Positions 47,801 through 62,591 of a stretch of DNA of 64,000 nucleotides are shown piece by piece (the first letter of the stretch is position 1; every line of letters starts with the position of its first letter). The translations under genes and the position numbers were made by a program. The DNA is taken from assembly GCF_001577835.2 (NCBI RefSeq), contig NC_029521.1:19684470-19748469 (forward strand), in the 5' to 3' direction. The notes below the pieces were generated by a model, which was not told where the DNA came from, ran no database searches, and was given only the letters and a program-made list of their open reading frames with translations. Source of the DNA: Coturnix japonica (lineage: Eukaryota > Chordata > Aves > Galliformes > Phasianidae).

Positions 47801-50800
47801 ACCTTTGCATCGATGACGGTGTGGTTTGTGCCACTGGTGTCCCTTAAGAGAGTCCTATGAGATTTGTCTTTTTTCTTATAATTTGGTCAATGTTGTGCTG
47901 TAAGACTGTTTCATGATGCAGTCGTTGTGTGGGAGGTCTGTGGATGACAGCGGCAGGATGGATCATTAGATGTAACAGACTCTTTAGTGATTGTGCTATG
48001 TGCTACTCTTCTAACCGTGTGAGCACTGAAGTAGCTCAGCTAGGGAAGTACAGTTAATCCCCAAGCTGTTGTGGCTTAAACACGATGTTTGTGAACATAG
48101 AAGGGAATGTGGTTCTAATTGTGTTTTCCTGGAGCTGTGCTTGAGATTTAGGATCAGCGAATTGCTGGTGTACTGCAGCTCCTATCAGAAATATGAGAGG
48201 GGATGACTTTTGAAAGGGTGGTGATGAGTGGCTTCTGAAGCTGTTCTTAATTAGCACTAAGTACTTCCCTTCGGTACACAGCTGAGTGTAGGTACAGAGA
48301 AATAAACCAACAATCTGAGTCGCATTCAGTTATTAATTTTCTGCCTTACGTGACACATGGCCCATTCAGGCTTCCTGAATTATTTGTGTAGAAGGTGAAG
48401 CAGGTGCCCCTAGTTTAGGGATTAGTGATGTCTTTTCTGTAGCTTTCTTCAGAACAGAGCCCCTAGAGGCATGGCTGCAGCATAGTACTGGTTTAGGGGA
48501 AGAGCATGTACAATGTTAGATGTATGTTGTGAATAGAAATTACATCTAACAGTGTGTATAGCATCTTCCGAACGGTTACCAGCAAGCTGGATCCATTCCT
48601 ATTTGGCCAGGGTGAGCTAGCTCTTTCATACGCACTAGCATTATAGGTGCCTCAAAATAAGGTTTTCTCCTTGAAGGTACTGTTCCAGAGTTCAGAGAGT
48701 ACACCCTTTGGCATCTTTCAATCCTTGAATTTCCCTATTCTAGGGAGAAAAAGAAATCCTTGCAAAACACTAAGATTTGGTATACAGGGATGTTCCTGTT
48801 AACGGTCTCTAATTAGCGGTAGATGTTTGCATAGTGCTTGGGAAATGTGAAGTGCCTCGGAAATGTTTGGCACTGCACATGCTTAGAAAGCAAAGTAGTC
48901 ATATAAAAAGCTCTGGTTGATCAAGTTTCTGTGAAAGACTGAGAATATCTGCACAGCTGATGTAGCTGAAGAGCTCCACGCTTAGTATAGATTTCTTTGT
49001 ATGTATGGGAAATTGGTAATCACAGCCTGAACCTCTGATTAATCAGCTGAGGCAAGTGTTGGGTCAGCTGTGGGAGCACAGGTGAGAGTAATGTAGCTGT
49101 GCTCCCAGAAGGGTTGGAGCTCGACTCCACCTCCTCTAGACCTTATTTAAGGGCTGACCACCATTAAGGCAGCATCTCTTGGAGGTTGCTCCTTGGTGGA
49201 GTTTGCCTCAGCATTTCCCAGCAGACTGAAGGCATCCATATCAATGAGTTTTTCCCTATAAATAACCTTATGAATATCTATTACCATCTTTGTATTATTC
49301 CACCTTACATGTGTGTTTTGGGAGATCCTTTCACACAGAAGTCACAGTAAGTGTTTCGTGTTCTTTTCCTATAAGGTGTTGAAGCAAAATGAGATTCTTC
49401 AGCAGCTGCTGGGTGGTTCATATGGGCTCAAAAGGTCTTGTGTTGACTGGTGTGTGCCCCTGTAAAAGTGCACATCCTGGCTGCTCCGGGTGTGTGTTTC
49501 TAGAGTGCTGTATGAGGCTGACTAGATGCTAATTGCCTGCTCTGTCTTGAGATATATTTCATTATTAACTCTTATCCCTACTGAGATCCATCAAGGCTGC
49601 TCATTGATTCCCTGGGACATTGCTGCCTTTGATGTGGAAGAATGGTTATTTTTCTAGTCTTGATCAATCTGTCAGACAATTCCAAAACAGAGCAGGGAGA
49701 CTTATGCATTCATTTCTATGCTGTAACATATAAGCATATTCACCTTGAGGCTTTTGCTTTGGACTGATGGATTCATTGTCACTGCTGGATGAACAGCTGA
49801 AAGGGAACATCTATGCACTCCCTGTTAGGTCTGAGATCTCAGGTACTTTATCAGACATGTTTTACAGGCCTTCAAGCCCACACTTGTCTTCTTGAATGGC
49901 AAGTTACGTGACAGGTGGAGCATAGCCCTTGTTGTGCAGTGTGAGTGATTGCAATGGAAGTCCCCTGCATAGCTGAGTGGAACAGAGGAGGAGAAGGGAA
50001 TGGGTGTAAGAAAGCCTTGAAAAGAAGGCAAAGAATTGTACCTGGCATGTGAGGAGAGTTGTTTCACGCAGAAAACTGAGTGGGAGAAAAAGACAAAGGG
50101 AATACTGTGGGATGAGGTGGTAGTCTGGAGTGTGGAGGAACTGAGGGTTTGTAGGTGGAAGCAGTAGAAATGTATAGAGCCTCCTGCTCAACTCCTGGTT
50201 CTAATGTTAGCTATTCTTTGATTAAGGAAAGCCACTAATGCGTCATGTGCTAGATGGAGCATCTACGAAAGAAGAGCACCTGTCTTCAGCATGGAAGGCC
50301 GTCAGAACTTAGGGAAAGTTTCTGCCTTTTCTTTTTTGATTTAAGCTGCAAAGATTGCAGAGAAAAGCAGTGGAGCCACATGCTTGGTGTCACTCAAGGC
50401 ACGTACCCAACTGCTTGTGCAGTCTGCAATACTCCTGATCTTAGCTCCTACTTAACACTTCAGCAGTTGATTATTTTCAGTTCAGTTGTCTGTGGTTGGT
50501 ACATGGCTCTTCCTTCTGAGCTTCAGATTTGTCTTCTGTGGCTGTATGCTCTTTCTGGTGACTAGCCAGAAACCATACGTGGATACGGTTGTGTTTCCCT
50601 GTTCCCATGTGGACATGAGGTGCAATTTGTAGGGCTGTTATGCCAAGTAGCTGATACTTAAAGAACAACTAATTTATTGTATGTCAAATGTAAGGTACTT
50701 ATTAGTGCTTACAAGGAAACTTTGCTTGTTAACAACCACTTCCCTATTTCAGAAATACCACACTATGTCCGGTGTTTCTCTTGAGCTCTGCTTAAGTCAT

Positions 50801-53800
50801 GTGAGAAAGAGTTTGATTTTGCTGGTTACAGAGTTGAGGTTGAGTTTTAGTTATTGAACTCCTTTCTAGCCAGCACGTACAGCGCTTGGGTGATGGAAGG
50901 TGCTATATATGTTTTTGTTGTCAAGCACGTATAAGCTATGCCAAAAGAATTTTCATGAGTCATTTAAGCTTTTTATATAGAAATACTTCATTTCTTCTAC
51001 TTCTCCCACCTCAAAATTAGTAATGCTTGAACAATTTGCTCTGAGCTTAGAGGGTACAGGTAACTTCTTTGCAGTTGCTATGGTTTGCTTTAAGTAAAAA
51101 ATTATGTTTAAAGAAACTGAAAACCAGTTCTAATATAGGCTTAAAATGGCAAGAATATATCACGTGAAAATGTATATGATAGTGAATAATGCTGAAATAG
51201 CTGGTTATTAGGGCAATTGAATACAAAGTTGGATTAAAAATGAGTCTGACATAATAGAAAGCACTGAAATTCAGTTCCCAAATTATTGTAATGTACGGGC
51301 TATAGTTGCTCATCTTATAGTTTGGTTATTTTTGGCAGATGCTGTTAAAATGAAGATGCTTCAAATGCCATCATCAAGAAGTTGGTATTTATCCACTTTT
51401 GGCATTATTGAAGTAAAGCTTTGCACTGCTACTGAACAAGATATGCTTTTATTCTTTGTGTGGACTGCTTGGAACTTTGTGTCAGTTCTTCTGTTTAAAA
51501 GGTGGAGATGATGAACACTGACCATGGGAGTGTTCAAGAAACATCTGGATGTTGTGTTGATGAATATGATTTAGCTGGGAAGTATTGGTAATGGTTGGAC
51601 TAGATGATCTTCTAGGTCTTTTCCAACCTTGATAATTCTGTAATTCTGATATTTTCAAGTTTTTAGGGGTGAATACTAAACAAGAAGGCCTATTTGTTAA
51701 ATGGCTCTACGTGAACTGTACTGTTTTGGAAAGAAAAATCATGATGTGAGACTTGACCTTTCAAATACCTTCCAGCAAAAATGCTTTCTAACTTAACTCC
51801 ACTGCTTGTAAACTCTGAAGGGAACTATAGAACAAATGTTAGAGTTTTATCATCCTTAGTATGTTAACATATGCTACCTGGTGCGTGCTGTACCAAGTCA
51901 TTTCTCCATGCCTTTTGGCTGTGGGAAGCCAGTGCAACCTTTTGAAGCTGCATCTCCTCCATGTGATGGAGCTCCAGGCACATACGCTTTGCTGGAGATT
52001 TGGGATCCCTCAATCCATTCAGGAGGATAAAGTGATTCTGAGTTCTAAAGGAGAGTACAACCCCATGGAGTGAGGCTCAAAGTGGGAAGAATGGGCTCCT
52101 TCCCCTGTAGTTCCCAGAGATGGAGCTGCTGAAAATAGCAGTAGTTCAGTGGGAGCACCAGAAATAAAGAAGAACAGGGTCCAGGTGGGTTAAAGGAGAA
52201 CTGCTGAGCAGCTGCAACAGGAATGAGAGTTCTGAGTTGATCGGGTGGATGAGAGGAGTGGTAGATCTGGGAGACAGGGGAATTTGAGTTGATTGCTTGT
52301 GAGAAGGGCTGGGAGGCCCTGAGCATGGGAAGCCAGAGAGAATGGGTAGAACTTGGGTCAGAGTGGGAAGCTGATGTAGTAGGAGTAATGAAAGGTCTCT
52401 GTTGTTTCCTCAGGAGGACTGGGGAGGCTGGGAGGTGTTTCTGGATGGAAACTTCAGATGAGAAATCACCTAATCTGATGATCTAAAGAGTGAACTATTC
52501 ATCATTTTTAACTTTAAATTTTCCTATTTTCTTATTTGGATATCTTCCTGGGACCTTGCTTTGATGTGGGAAACTTGAGGAATGAAAGCTACTGTCTAGC
52601 TAAGGTGTGTATCCTGGGCAGCATTTTTTCCAGTGCTTCTTAACTTGCATGCTTAAAAGAAGAGAGGATGTTTTCTTACCAACATAGGAGAAATAGGCAA
52701 AACATCATTTTGTGACTTCTGTCTTTGCCAAGCAGGACGTGGACAGGATTTTGTAGCTCTTATGCTAACATCCCAAGGGCTGAGATTCTTTGCTATGGGA
52801 CTGCAAAACCAGCATCTACTGGGTGCTGCTGCGTGGTGCACATGGCAGCAGTTTTATGCAGCTGTGCTGACTAATGTGTGGTTTGTACAAATGAGCTTGT
52901 GCAGTTACAGAAGTTGAATGATATTTCCCTCTTTGCTACTAATCTTACTAGTATTTATGTGACTGGGAGTGTTACTGAGTGATGTCCTTTAGTATTCTGA
53001 TGGATGGATTAAGTAGAGGTTTTTGGGTTTAGCATGTGTTTCCAAACAGCTCGGTATATCAGTAATAGAACTGTGACTAACAAACGTAATTGCTTGTATA
53101 CAATGTCCTGTATACATACATACTACCAACGATGCAGTATGACAGGTTCACAAGCACTTGTGCTTGTTGATTGTAGGAAGGTTTCTGAAGAGATGACACA
53201 ATAACGCAGGAGCAATGGAAGAACGGAGTTGCTCAGACAAACTAAGAGCAGTAAATGTTATGCCCTGTGGATTAGATAGCAGTTGCCCTTTCTCACATTT
53301 GGTGCTCAGAATGGGAATTCTTCACCAAGCACCTTTTAGTCATACCTGGCAGATCTAATCAGGATGTGTTGTCCTGTGCTGTAAAATACTCCTCATCTTT
53401 TTAATTATTTTTATTCTTTACACAATGCTTACACTGAGGAATTTGTTTGTGAATCCCTGAGAGCCTGCAGGTCATGGTGACCTAGTGAGAGAGAGGACAG
53501 TTTCCCATGGGATTTTCATGCTATTGATGATAGAACAGCCAGAACTGTTTGCAGCTGTTTCTTGTTCTGCACTGATGGGTTGCAGTGCCCAGAACATGCT
53601 ATTCTGAGCCTATTTACCCTTCTAACTTTTGGTTTTCAAGAAGCAGTACTCCTGGGCCCCTTATCTTGCTGTCTTTCCATGCCCTTACCTGTGCTCTTTT
53701 TCCTCATGCCTATCCTTTTGAAATTGGCTCTGGTTTTAGGTCCTGTGGGAATGTGTACAATCTTAACTCTCAAGATGATGTTTAATTAAAGGTGAACCTA

Positions 53801-56800
53801 CACTGTTGGACAGGATAGAGTTAAGCTCAGGACTTCCCTTTCCTCTAAAGAGGAATGAGAGTTGTGAGTGTATGCTTGCTTTTTGATTGTTTCCTATTTA
53901 AACAAACAGAAAAAAAATCTACCTTTTTAAGAAGGCATGTTGCTCACCTGAGTAACAGGAGGTGAATGTGAAGCTTGAAAACTCATTTTCACTGCTACTG
54001 CTTGCTGGGATGCTATCAAACAGCATTTATCTGGCATCAGCAATCAGCATTCCCATTAAGCTTGCATTTTTTACACCATTGGCTGCAGTTAGGTGGGAAT
54101 GGTGAGTACCAGGGATAAGAACTGTATAAAGAAAGTAAAGGATTGGAAATGAATTGGCCTGCTCACCTGATCCTGGGAGCCGTGGGTTATGCCAGCATGT
54201 GCTCCAGCCCTCTGGCATGCTGCTGTTACTCATCAAGGCTGCTCTCTTGCTATACCTTGACAGTTAGAGGAAGAAGAGGAACAGCTGTAGAGGTGCAGGT
54301 GATACGGGGATGGGGACATGCCAGTAGCACACTGCTGGCTGCTATAGAGCTTTGGTGGTTGGCTGCATGAATTTGGCAGTGCTTGTGGTGGCTGCAGGGA
54401 GAGGAGCCATCCAGCCAGGCAAATTGTTTCAACCCAGAAATGAGGTTGCTTCCTCGTTATCAGAGCAAAGGAGAGGAGCTGAAGCATGTTACGTAGCAGT
54501 GCTGACAGAGCTCGTATCTCTTCCCATGCTCTCCTGGGAGGGGACTGCAGCATCAGGGCAACGATCTTGTTCCCAGTGCTTTGCCTGATTGACAGGGAGC
54601 TGCAAGTGCTGTCCCTGAGTAATTGGTTAACTTGTCCAGGGATGCTGGGGTAGTTTGTGCCTGGGGGGAATTCTGCTGCATTAGTTTGTAATAACGATGT
54701 AGCTGTTTCTTGGACACGTTTCGTCTTCCTACTGCTCTATTTGGAAACTACCTCTAGTTCTTTTCTGTCAAACCCTATCTGTAGATATTCATCTCCTGCT
54801 GAGTTTGTTTTGATCACTGTTCGCTGAGTGTTTGCTCATGCTGAACGTGGCCAGATCTGCTCCCTCTTAGTGCTCGGGTCATCTCTGCATTTCAAATTTG
54901 AGCCTTTTGCTTCTGAATTTCTCATCAGATATAGCATTTATTACAGGTGATTGCTCTGTTCCAGGGTCTCTTTTGTTCCTTGTAACAGCACAGTGGAAAA
55001 AATCAGTACATGTGATTATCCAGGCTTAGCTCTTAATGATTTCCAGTCTAGAATAGGACACTGGACTCATCCATGGTTATGGTACTGGCATGTTGTGTGA
55101 GTCTTTTTCCACACTGTGTGCCGTAGTTTCCCTAAGATGTGAAGGGAGTCGTGCTGACTTTTGGAATCTGGAAGAATATATTGAGAACGTGTTGGTTGGC
55201 TTCCTGCTCTTCTGCAGGTGTTTGGTGTTGGCTGCTGTTTGGGCCAGAACACTGTGCTCAGGTGGGCCTTTGCTCTGCCCTGGTGGCTCGTGGTCAAGCC
55301 GCTTAGATGTAAAGGGACAGATAGATCTGTAGCAGGGAACTTCTTGCCTGTTGTCATTATCAGCTCCCCTGCAGCGCTGTGAGGATGTGGATCACTATAA
55401 CGGGAATGTGAGTGGAAATGCTAAAAGCAAGACACTGGGTATACTGCTGGTATGATGGTAAGTTTCAGAGGGAATGGGAAAATCACTGCTCTTCTACTGT
55501 GCACTAAGATTTTGAAGGTGGGAAATCAGAGGATATTAGTGGAGTTACAGGATACCTACTAATTGATGTTACACTGCATCTTCTGGGGAGCTCTCACATC
55601 TTCTTTTTCTTCCTTTGTTCCTTTGTTGAGGGCCATTATATGCACCATTAGAAGATTTTTGACCTGGGAGCACAGCAGATGCAGCGACAGAGGCTTCCAT
55701 ACTGTGCTCAACCCATCTAAGATCTCATTGATGTGTTTCTCAGGGCTATTCTCTTCTGCTCTGTTGTGCAATAGCACATCAGAGCCTTCTGCTGCTTGTG
55801 GCAGAATCTGTGCTACATAGTGACTTTCTCAGAGGATGGTGCTACTCTTTCCCCTTTTATGTTCTTATCCTGTCCCTGTTCTCCTGTTGCATTACACATG
55901 ATCCAAATGCTGAACAATGAGACTCTGAAGAGAACAAAAACTGTGTGAATCCCAGTTATGCCAAAGCTGAATTTGTTTCTGTTTGAAACTAGGCTTACAG
56001 GGGAAAAAAGGTAAGTCAGTTGTGGGAGGAGGAATAGGGGAAGGAGAGAGTGATGTGCATCTGTCCAGAACTAGAATTGCAAAGTGAAGCCATTTGCCTG
56101 CCTCGTCCTTACAGAGGGTTGGCTTGAGAAGGGCAGCAAATGTCTGAGCAGGAGCACTCACTCCCCAGCAGTCAGACTGGCCGCAAGAGCTGATAAGGAA
56201 AAATGTCAGTACTCAAACACAGCTGCATGGCAGAGGAGCTGAGAACCTTTTGCACCGCAGTCGTTTCAGTTTAAAAAGCTCGGAGGGTATCTGTAAAAGC
56301 TGGTGATCTCATTTTTCATCCTTTGGCTATAATAATCCTTAGGAGGAAAAGTTGCTTAAAACACGATGTGGATGAGTTACACCACTATGATGTTCAGCCA
56401 ATCGTATGGCTTCATGCCCAATTTAAGTGTCCACTCTGTGTGCTTAGCTACTTCCTTTTGAGGCTGTGTATGTAGGCGCTGAAGGTTCTGTTCTGGGCTT
56501 CTGATCTGGGAAGCATAGCCAGTGTCCTCAGGAAAGGTCACAAATTTGCATGCAAATACTGGCTGCTGCTAAGTTAGTCCAGTTACAGTTTTGTTGTTGA
56601 AGAAGATCTGGTGACACTGTTACAATGTAAAATTATGGATTTTGAGAATGAGTGTATTGTATTCTGGTATGGGATGCCAAAGGCAGGTTTGTTTAGATAA
56701 ACCTACTTGAGAGCATTGCCAAAAAATAAAGCAAGTCTGTTTTCCAGTTCATTTTGAAATAGATCTCTTACTCAAATCCATCACTGTTTAAATCCTAGAA

Positions 56801-59800
56801 CACAAATATGGGTAATGTGGCTGAGCTGAAGCAAGGGCTGCAGGTCTGTCTGTCTACACAGCTGAGAAACTGAACTGCTGCTCCACTGGGAACAAACATG
56901 GGTAATTTCCTGGCTGGCGTGAGAGGGCAGCCTGCAGGTTGGACACGCAGCTTATTGTGGTGGGGGAGAAGTGACACATCTGGTTTGGCTTCAGCTCACT
57001 CAGGAGTGGCAGTGCCAGTGCCCTGCTGGAGCTGAGGGATGGAGGGACGTTTGGCCAGTTGGACCTTTGCTCTAGGGGTTTATCTGGTGTGTTTAATTGT
57101 CTCTGAAGGGCACTGGGCATCTGTAGCAGGATCTGAGGTTGTTAATCCTGAAAACTTCAGGGTGCAGCTGTCCTCATTTTTCAGTGCAGGGTCTGCCTTA
57201 ACAAGCACATTACAGAGACTACAGAGGTAGCTGTGGATTTAAGGACTCCTGTTCACAGCGTTCTTGTTCCTTTCTTTGAGCAGCTTGAACAGAGAGAGAC
57301 TGGTGCAGAATGTGCAGACACAGAAGGCTGGTTGTTCTTTTAGCACTGGGGTTGTTAAGAGCTCTACAACTTTTCTAGGTATGTAAGGGTCCCAAACTAT
57401 TGGGTATTTACCTGTGCAGTGCCCACAGTGGCTGTAGACCTAGAGGATCTGACCAGTGCTCAGCCCAGCATTGATTCTTCTCCACATACAGTGTCCCTCT
57501 CCTTAGGGAAGGAACAGTGTGGTTGAGCTGTGAGTGGGCTACAATTCAGTGCAATTCAGGTGCAAGGACTGATTTCAAGCAGCAGCGAAGTCTTGTCATC
57601 TTTCAAACTGAAACAGGAAAAGTAAACGTGAACAAAGTTATTACAGCAGATGCTTGTGCTGCCACTCAGTGCATAGTGCTCCAGACAATGATGGTTATGC
57701 TTTCTTTTAGAGGTAGTGTCTCCACACCACGGGCAGCTTTCATGTTCACTATGTTCAGTGGTTTCCCTTCCTGCTGTTTGGCCACCTGCTGCCAGAGGCC
57801 ATTCAGCACTATTCTGGAAAAAGCACAAGAGACACAGCGCAAAAATCCGAGGCTTTGTGCTGCTTGTTGTGGAAAATCCAGGGCTGTGCTACTCTGCTTC
57901 CAGGCACCCCAGCTGCAAGTAGTTGAATAGCCACACAGGGCCAGGAGAGGTGGTTGCATAGAGTCCTGTGTCTGGGAAAGAGGTAAAATCGTGCCTGTGG
58001 GTACTAAAGAGAGAAATGGCCTGTAAGGTTCAGTGCTGGAGAGGCAGGGCAGCTGTCTGCAGCCCAAAGCACCGACTGCAGGAGGCCGCACTTTTTTGCT
58101 GTGGAGGCTTTGGTTACCTTGGAAACCTGTTTTTAGCTGGATCTCCGCTCCAGCGGAGAGCCCGTCTGTACCTGCTTCGTCTTTGTTTTCAAATGGTTGC
58201 TTTGCAGCACAGTACCTGACAGGAGCAGCTCTGGGTTGCTGCGGAGTTCAGGCTCTGCCTTTGGTCCTGGGCATGTGAGCCCAGTGATGGAGTGATGACT
58301 GCATTGTGAGCTTTGTGCTGGGGCTCAGAAGTTAGCAGTGTTCTTGTTCCCTGGACTTCACCTACTCCTGTTCCATAGCCTTTACCTTTGGGCTGAGTTG
58401 AGGTCACCACACTCTTATCTGCAGCAAGATTCTCCCAGACTATGGTTGGTTTTCTTGCAGGCTAGTCAGTAGTTTGTAGTAGTTGGGTAAACAATGATAG
58501 TATAATCACTACCACCTTCAAATATATACTGCCTAGAAATTTGATGTCATGTTTAAATATTATAAATCTGTGGTCAGTTTCTTTTGCCTGCTCAAATGGT
58601 GTGTCTCAAACCTGCTCCTTGCTGTGTCTCACTGACACAGGTCAGTTTTCTCTTTCAGCATCCCAGATTTGCAGATTGTGCTTTCTATCACTTGTATCTT
58701 TCTTGAGTCTCACAAACCGTAATGAATTTTGTGAGTCCTATTAATTCTGGTCGGTTGATGGCTGGAAATAGACTCCAGGTATACATCCCAAGCTCCTCCT
58801 GGGGCTGCTGAACTTTTGTCTCCTGTTTTGTTGTTCTTTCCTGGCTGCTTCAAGCTGTGAGCAGCAGAATGTTTTGTAAAAGTGCTGCCACAAACTGGAA
58901 AAGGTAAAGGTTAACAAAATGATCTTTTAACTGTAAGGAATCAGTAGATGCTGCCCCAGTTAGTAGGTAATCAAGAACATTTGGAGAACTCTTTGTAGCG
59001 TTCCGGCTTGACTTTGCAGGTCACCTAATTCAGGTGCTTTAGATCTTGAAACCTGTTGAGTGCAGTGAGTACATTACGAGTCATCGTTCAGTCCTGAGCA
59101 GATATGATGCAGAAGAGAGTAGCTTTTCTCTTTAAAATTGTGAGGAGCGGGAAACAGCAGGATGAAGAAATTTCCATTTCACTCCAGTGTACAGACCGCG
59201 GTTGCTTATTGTAAAGTCTGTGTGATTAAAGCTCTTTTAGCCAACCTTTTTGTTAATCCCCGCTATCGCTAACTGATATTGGGTGGTTACAGCGGGAGCC
59301 TTTGTTTTCCTTCTCAAGACAAGTGTGAACCAGATCTGTAGACTTCCCGGCACAGCCCTAGATAGCTGACACAATAAAGTACTGTATCTGTCCTTGTACT
59401 GCTGCGGCAGCTACAGAAAAGCGATGCTGTGGGTTCTTTTTGCTATTTCTTTGTCATTTTAAAATCACGTGTATCAACGGGAGTGACAGTTTGGGGCTGA
59501 CTGCGTACATCACGTTGGTGATGTGTGAAGCAGAAGGGAGACGGTCGGATTCTCCAGCTCTAAGGCTCACCTGAAGTTCTGGCAGGTAGAAAAAGAAAGT
59601 GGACTGAGCAAACAATTGACTTACCTTGAGCCTGGGCAAATTTGCTTAGGAAGTCAGTGAAGGAAAATAAATGTGGGACCCTGAAATAGCTGTCACTTAC
59701 CTGCCCAGCCCAGAATTTTAGCAAGAAAATACCTAACCAACTCCATGTGTAGAGTGATACATTTATGAAAAGTGAGCTGCTTGCTTTTAGGTGAGCTGGT

Positions 59801-62552
59801 ACTGGATAATGAAAATGCATTTGTATTTAAGTGACTTGCTGAGAATGAAATTGCTTCAATTTGAATTTGATTCAAAAAATACATATTTCCTCCTAGCTTT
59901 GATCAACTTGCTGAAGTTCCTCATGTCTAATGAGACTGTGTTGCTGGCCAAACACAACATCTTCACCCTTGCTCTTATGGTGAGTACAGACAAAGCAAAT
60001 CCCCTTCTTTTAAACAACTTAATTTTAATGAATGTTATTCATTCAGTGAATGAATTTGTATTAGAAATTTCTGGCCTGGTGAGGAGATATCAGAACAAGG
60101 CAGTCAAGCTGAGGATTATCACTGTGTTTGGTCTTGCCAGATATTTAGAAAGGGGTCTTAAGAAAGGCACATAAGAAAGTGGAGTCTTGTCATTGAAATA
60201 AACAAACTCGTGTGAGGAAAGAGTCTAATTTTCCAGATTTGCTAATGTTTTTTTCTTACTGCACATCCCTTTGTATACAAGATACTGGAGACCTATTTTC
60301 CTGGCCCTAGATCTGATAGTGTTAAGGCTTCTTCCCTGTTTCTTCTGTACTGTAAGGAAGATAGTAGAGCAGTGAACTGATGTAATGCTGGCTAATGAAA
60401 CCAACAGCCCTTTCTTTAAAGGTTTTGAAGATAGACTCTATTGTATATTCCTGCAGCAGTGTAGCTTCTGTGGAAGCATTCCTGTTGCAACCTCTTTTCA
60501 CTTCTTTGTATAGGTTGTGAACCTGTTCAACATGTTCATCACCTACGGAGACACCTTCCTCCCCACTCCCAGCAGCTACGATGAGCTGTATTATGAAATC
60601 ATTCGGATGCATCAGAATTTTGACAACCTTTATTCTATGGGTGAGCACCTCCTGGATGGTCAGGAATATTACTGAGTCAAAATGAGAGTGACTGAAGGGG
60701 TTGTTTTTCTGCTGTTTTCTGTCCACCTGCTGCTGATGCCTCTTTCCTTGAATGGATATAATTTATGTATTGGTGTGTTGGGTAAAATAAGAATTGAGAG
60801 GATAAACTTGTTGTGTTGTTTTTTCTGTGACTAAGTATATTTATCCCTCTAACAATAGAAGTAGCTCCATTACCTTTCTAGCATCTACTTACTGTGATTC
60901 AAAAGAACCAATTGAACCAACAAATTTATATATGGTATTAGGTGTTTCATGCATTTTTGTGTAGTTTGGTCAGTTTATAAGTATGCATCTGTCACATCCG
61001 GCAGCTTCAAGTCAGAAGGTCAGTACATGCTGCAGAACCAGCCAGTATAGTCAAGTACTCCATGCAAGCAAGTATTTGGAAAAGAATTTGAGGAACTTAT
61101 AACAGGATGCTTGCTGTGCTGGGCAAATCACATCTACTGCAGTCACTGCCAATGCAAACAAAAGAATACAGCCCTCACGGACCTGCTTGTAATGACAAGT
61201 AAATCACTGCACTGAGGAATGTGCCTGCTGGCTAAACAGGGTGAGGCTGCCATCCTTCTGAAGGAGAGAGACATGCTGGAATGCCACCAAGTGAAACCCA
61301 GCAGGGAAAAGAAGAACAAAGGAGAGCAAGGAATGCGTGGAAACAAAACCAGACTGTGTGTATACACAGGAGCCTGTAGCCAGGGGTGGCTGCAGCAAGG
61401 CTGATGTAGCGCCTGCATGCTTGAAGCTGTGAAGAAAAAGATAAAGCTGTGTTCTTTGCTTACTTTGTTCTAGAAGAACCTTTCTTCCATGCTCTGCTCC
61501 CTTCTCTCTGTGATCACCCATCTAGCAACGGGAGTTATTATAAAGCATATAAGGGAAGTTTAAAGGGTAGTGGGACAGAGGTAGTTAGCCACAGCACTCT
61601 TCTGGCTTGGACAGTTGTCCATACCACAATAAAAGGGCCACGTACTCCCTGCAATTTCAAGCAAAATGAACTGCCTTTTTGTATTAACTTCCTACGGTTT
61701 TCATCCCTTATAGAAGGGTTCAGTTGGCCATTTTTGTTCTCTGAGCACAAAAGATCTTTTGTTAACTTCTTTCCTGCTCACAAAATTGCAGCTAGTAAGA
61801 TGAGGTGATTTTACCAGCCAGTTTCAAACCAGTCCCCTGTGGAAGCTGAAGGAAAGTGAATTGGAAGAATAATGCACTCAAATACAATTGGGCTGCACAG
61901 GAGCATCTGACCTGTTTGGGCATTTCACACATCGTGTGACTATTTTCTATCTTAATACATAGCACAAACTCCTTTGACTTAACATCCTGGATGTATGCAG
62001 AGTTATTGTTCAAGCATTACTTTAGGTGTTCAAGTGCAGCACCTTCTGTTTGACAAAATCATATTATTCAGAGCTGACATCCTGATATGTAAGTGCTTGA
62101 AATTTTGTACCGTGGGAGTGGAGGTAAAACCTAGGGGTGTGTGTGTGTGTGTGTATATATATGTGTGTGTGTATATATATATGCATATGCTTTTATTTAT
62201 ATGTACATATACATAATTTATTTTTCTTTTTATGAATCTGGACTTTATCCAGATAAGCAAAGACTGAAAGCTTTTCTTATGCAATAATAAGCATGAGTGT
62301 GCAACTACTGTGCTTTCAGATTCGCTTGTGCACCTGTGTTTCTATATGATCCTATATTTGAACAAAGAGCTATTCCTCACTTGTAACCCATATAGAAATT
62401 CATAGTAAATTCATTTTTATTCAGACCAACAGGAAAATGATCCTCACTTGGTACCATTTTATTGTTTCGTTGCTTAACAAAAGATGTGCAGGTAACTGCC
62501 ACCATAGAAGCACTACAGACTCTGACCTAAGTAAATATTTTGGGTGCTCTGG

Positions 62553-62591
<39 letters not shown>

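Larger units (their letters stand above)
47321..59896 (+). other. ARMH3: Largest ARMH3 intron in the window (12.6 kb)
   Basis: A single 12.6-kb intron between exons joined in phase 1 (WRELWS to ALINLLKF in the protein). It holds a possible LTR-like block near 49.0-49.3 kb, a CR1 3' end near 51.5 kb and a CpG-rich stretch near 59.0-59.6 kb. Open frames up to about 140 codons exist but lack domains. No nested gene can be supported. Confidence 0.6.

Noticed and set aside
59791-60174. A 127-codon + strand frame
   Set aside because: It is ARMH3 exon 59,897-59,979 read through into flanking introns; the splice sites on both sides are clear.
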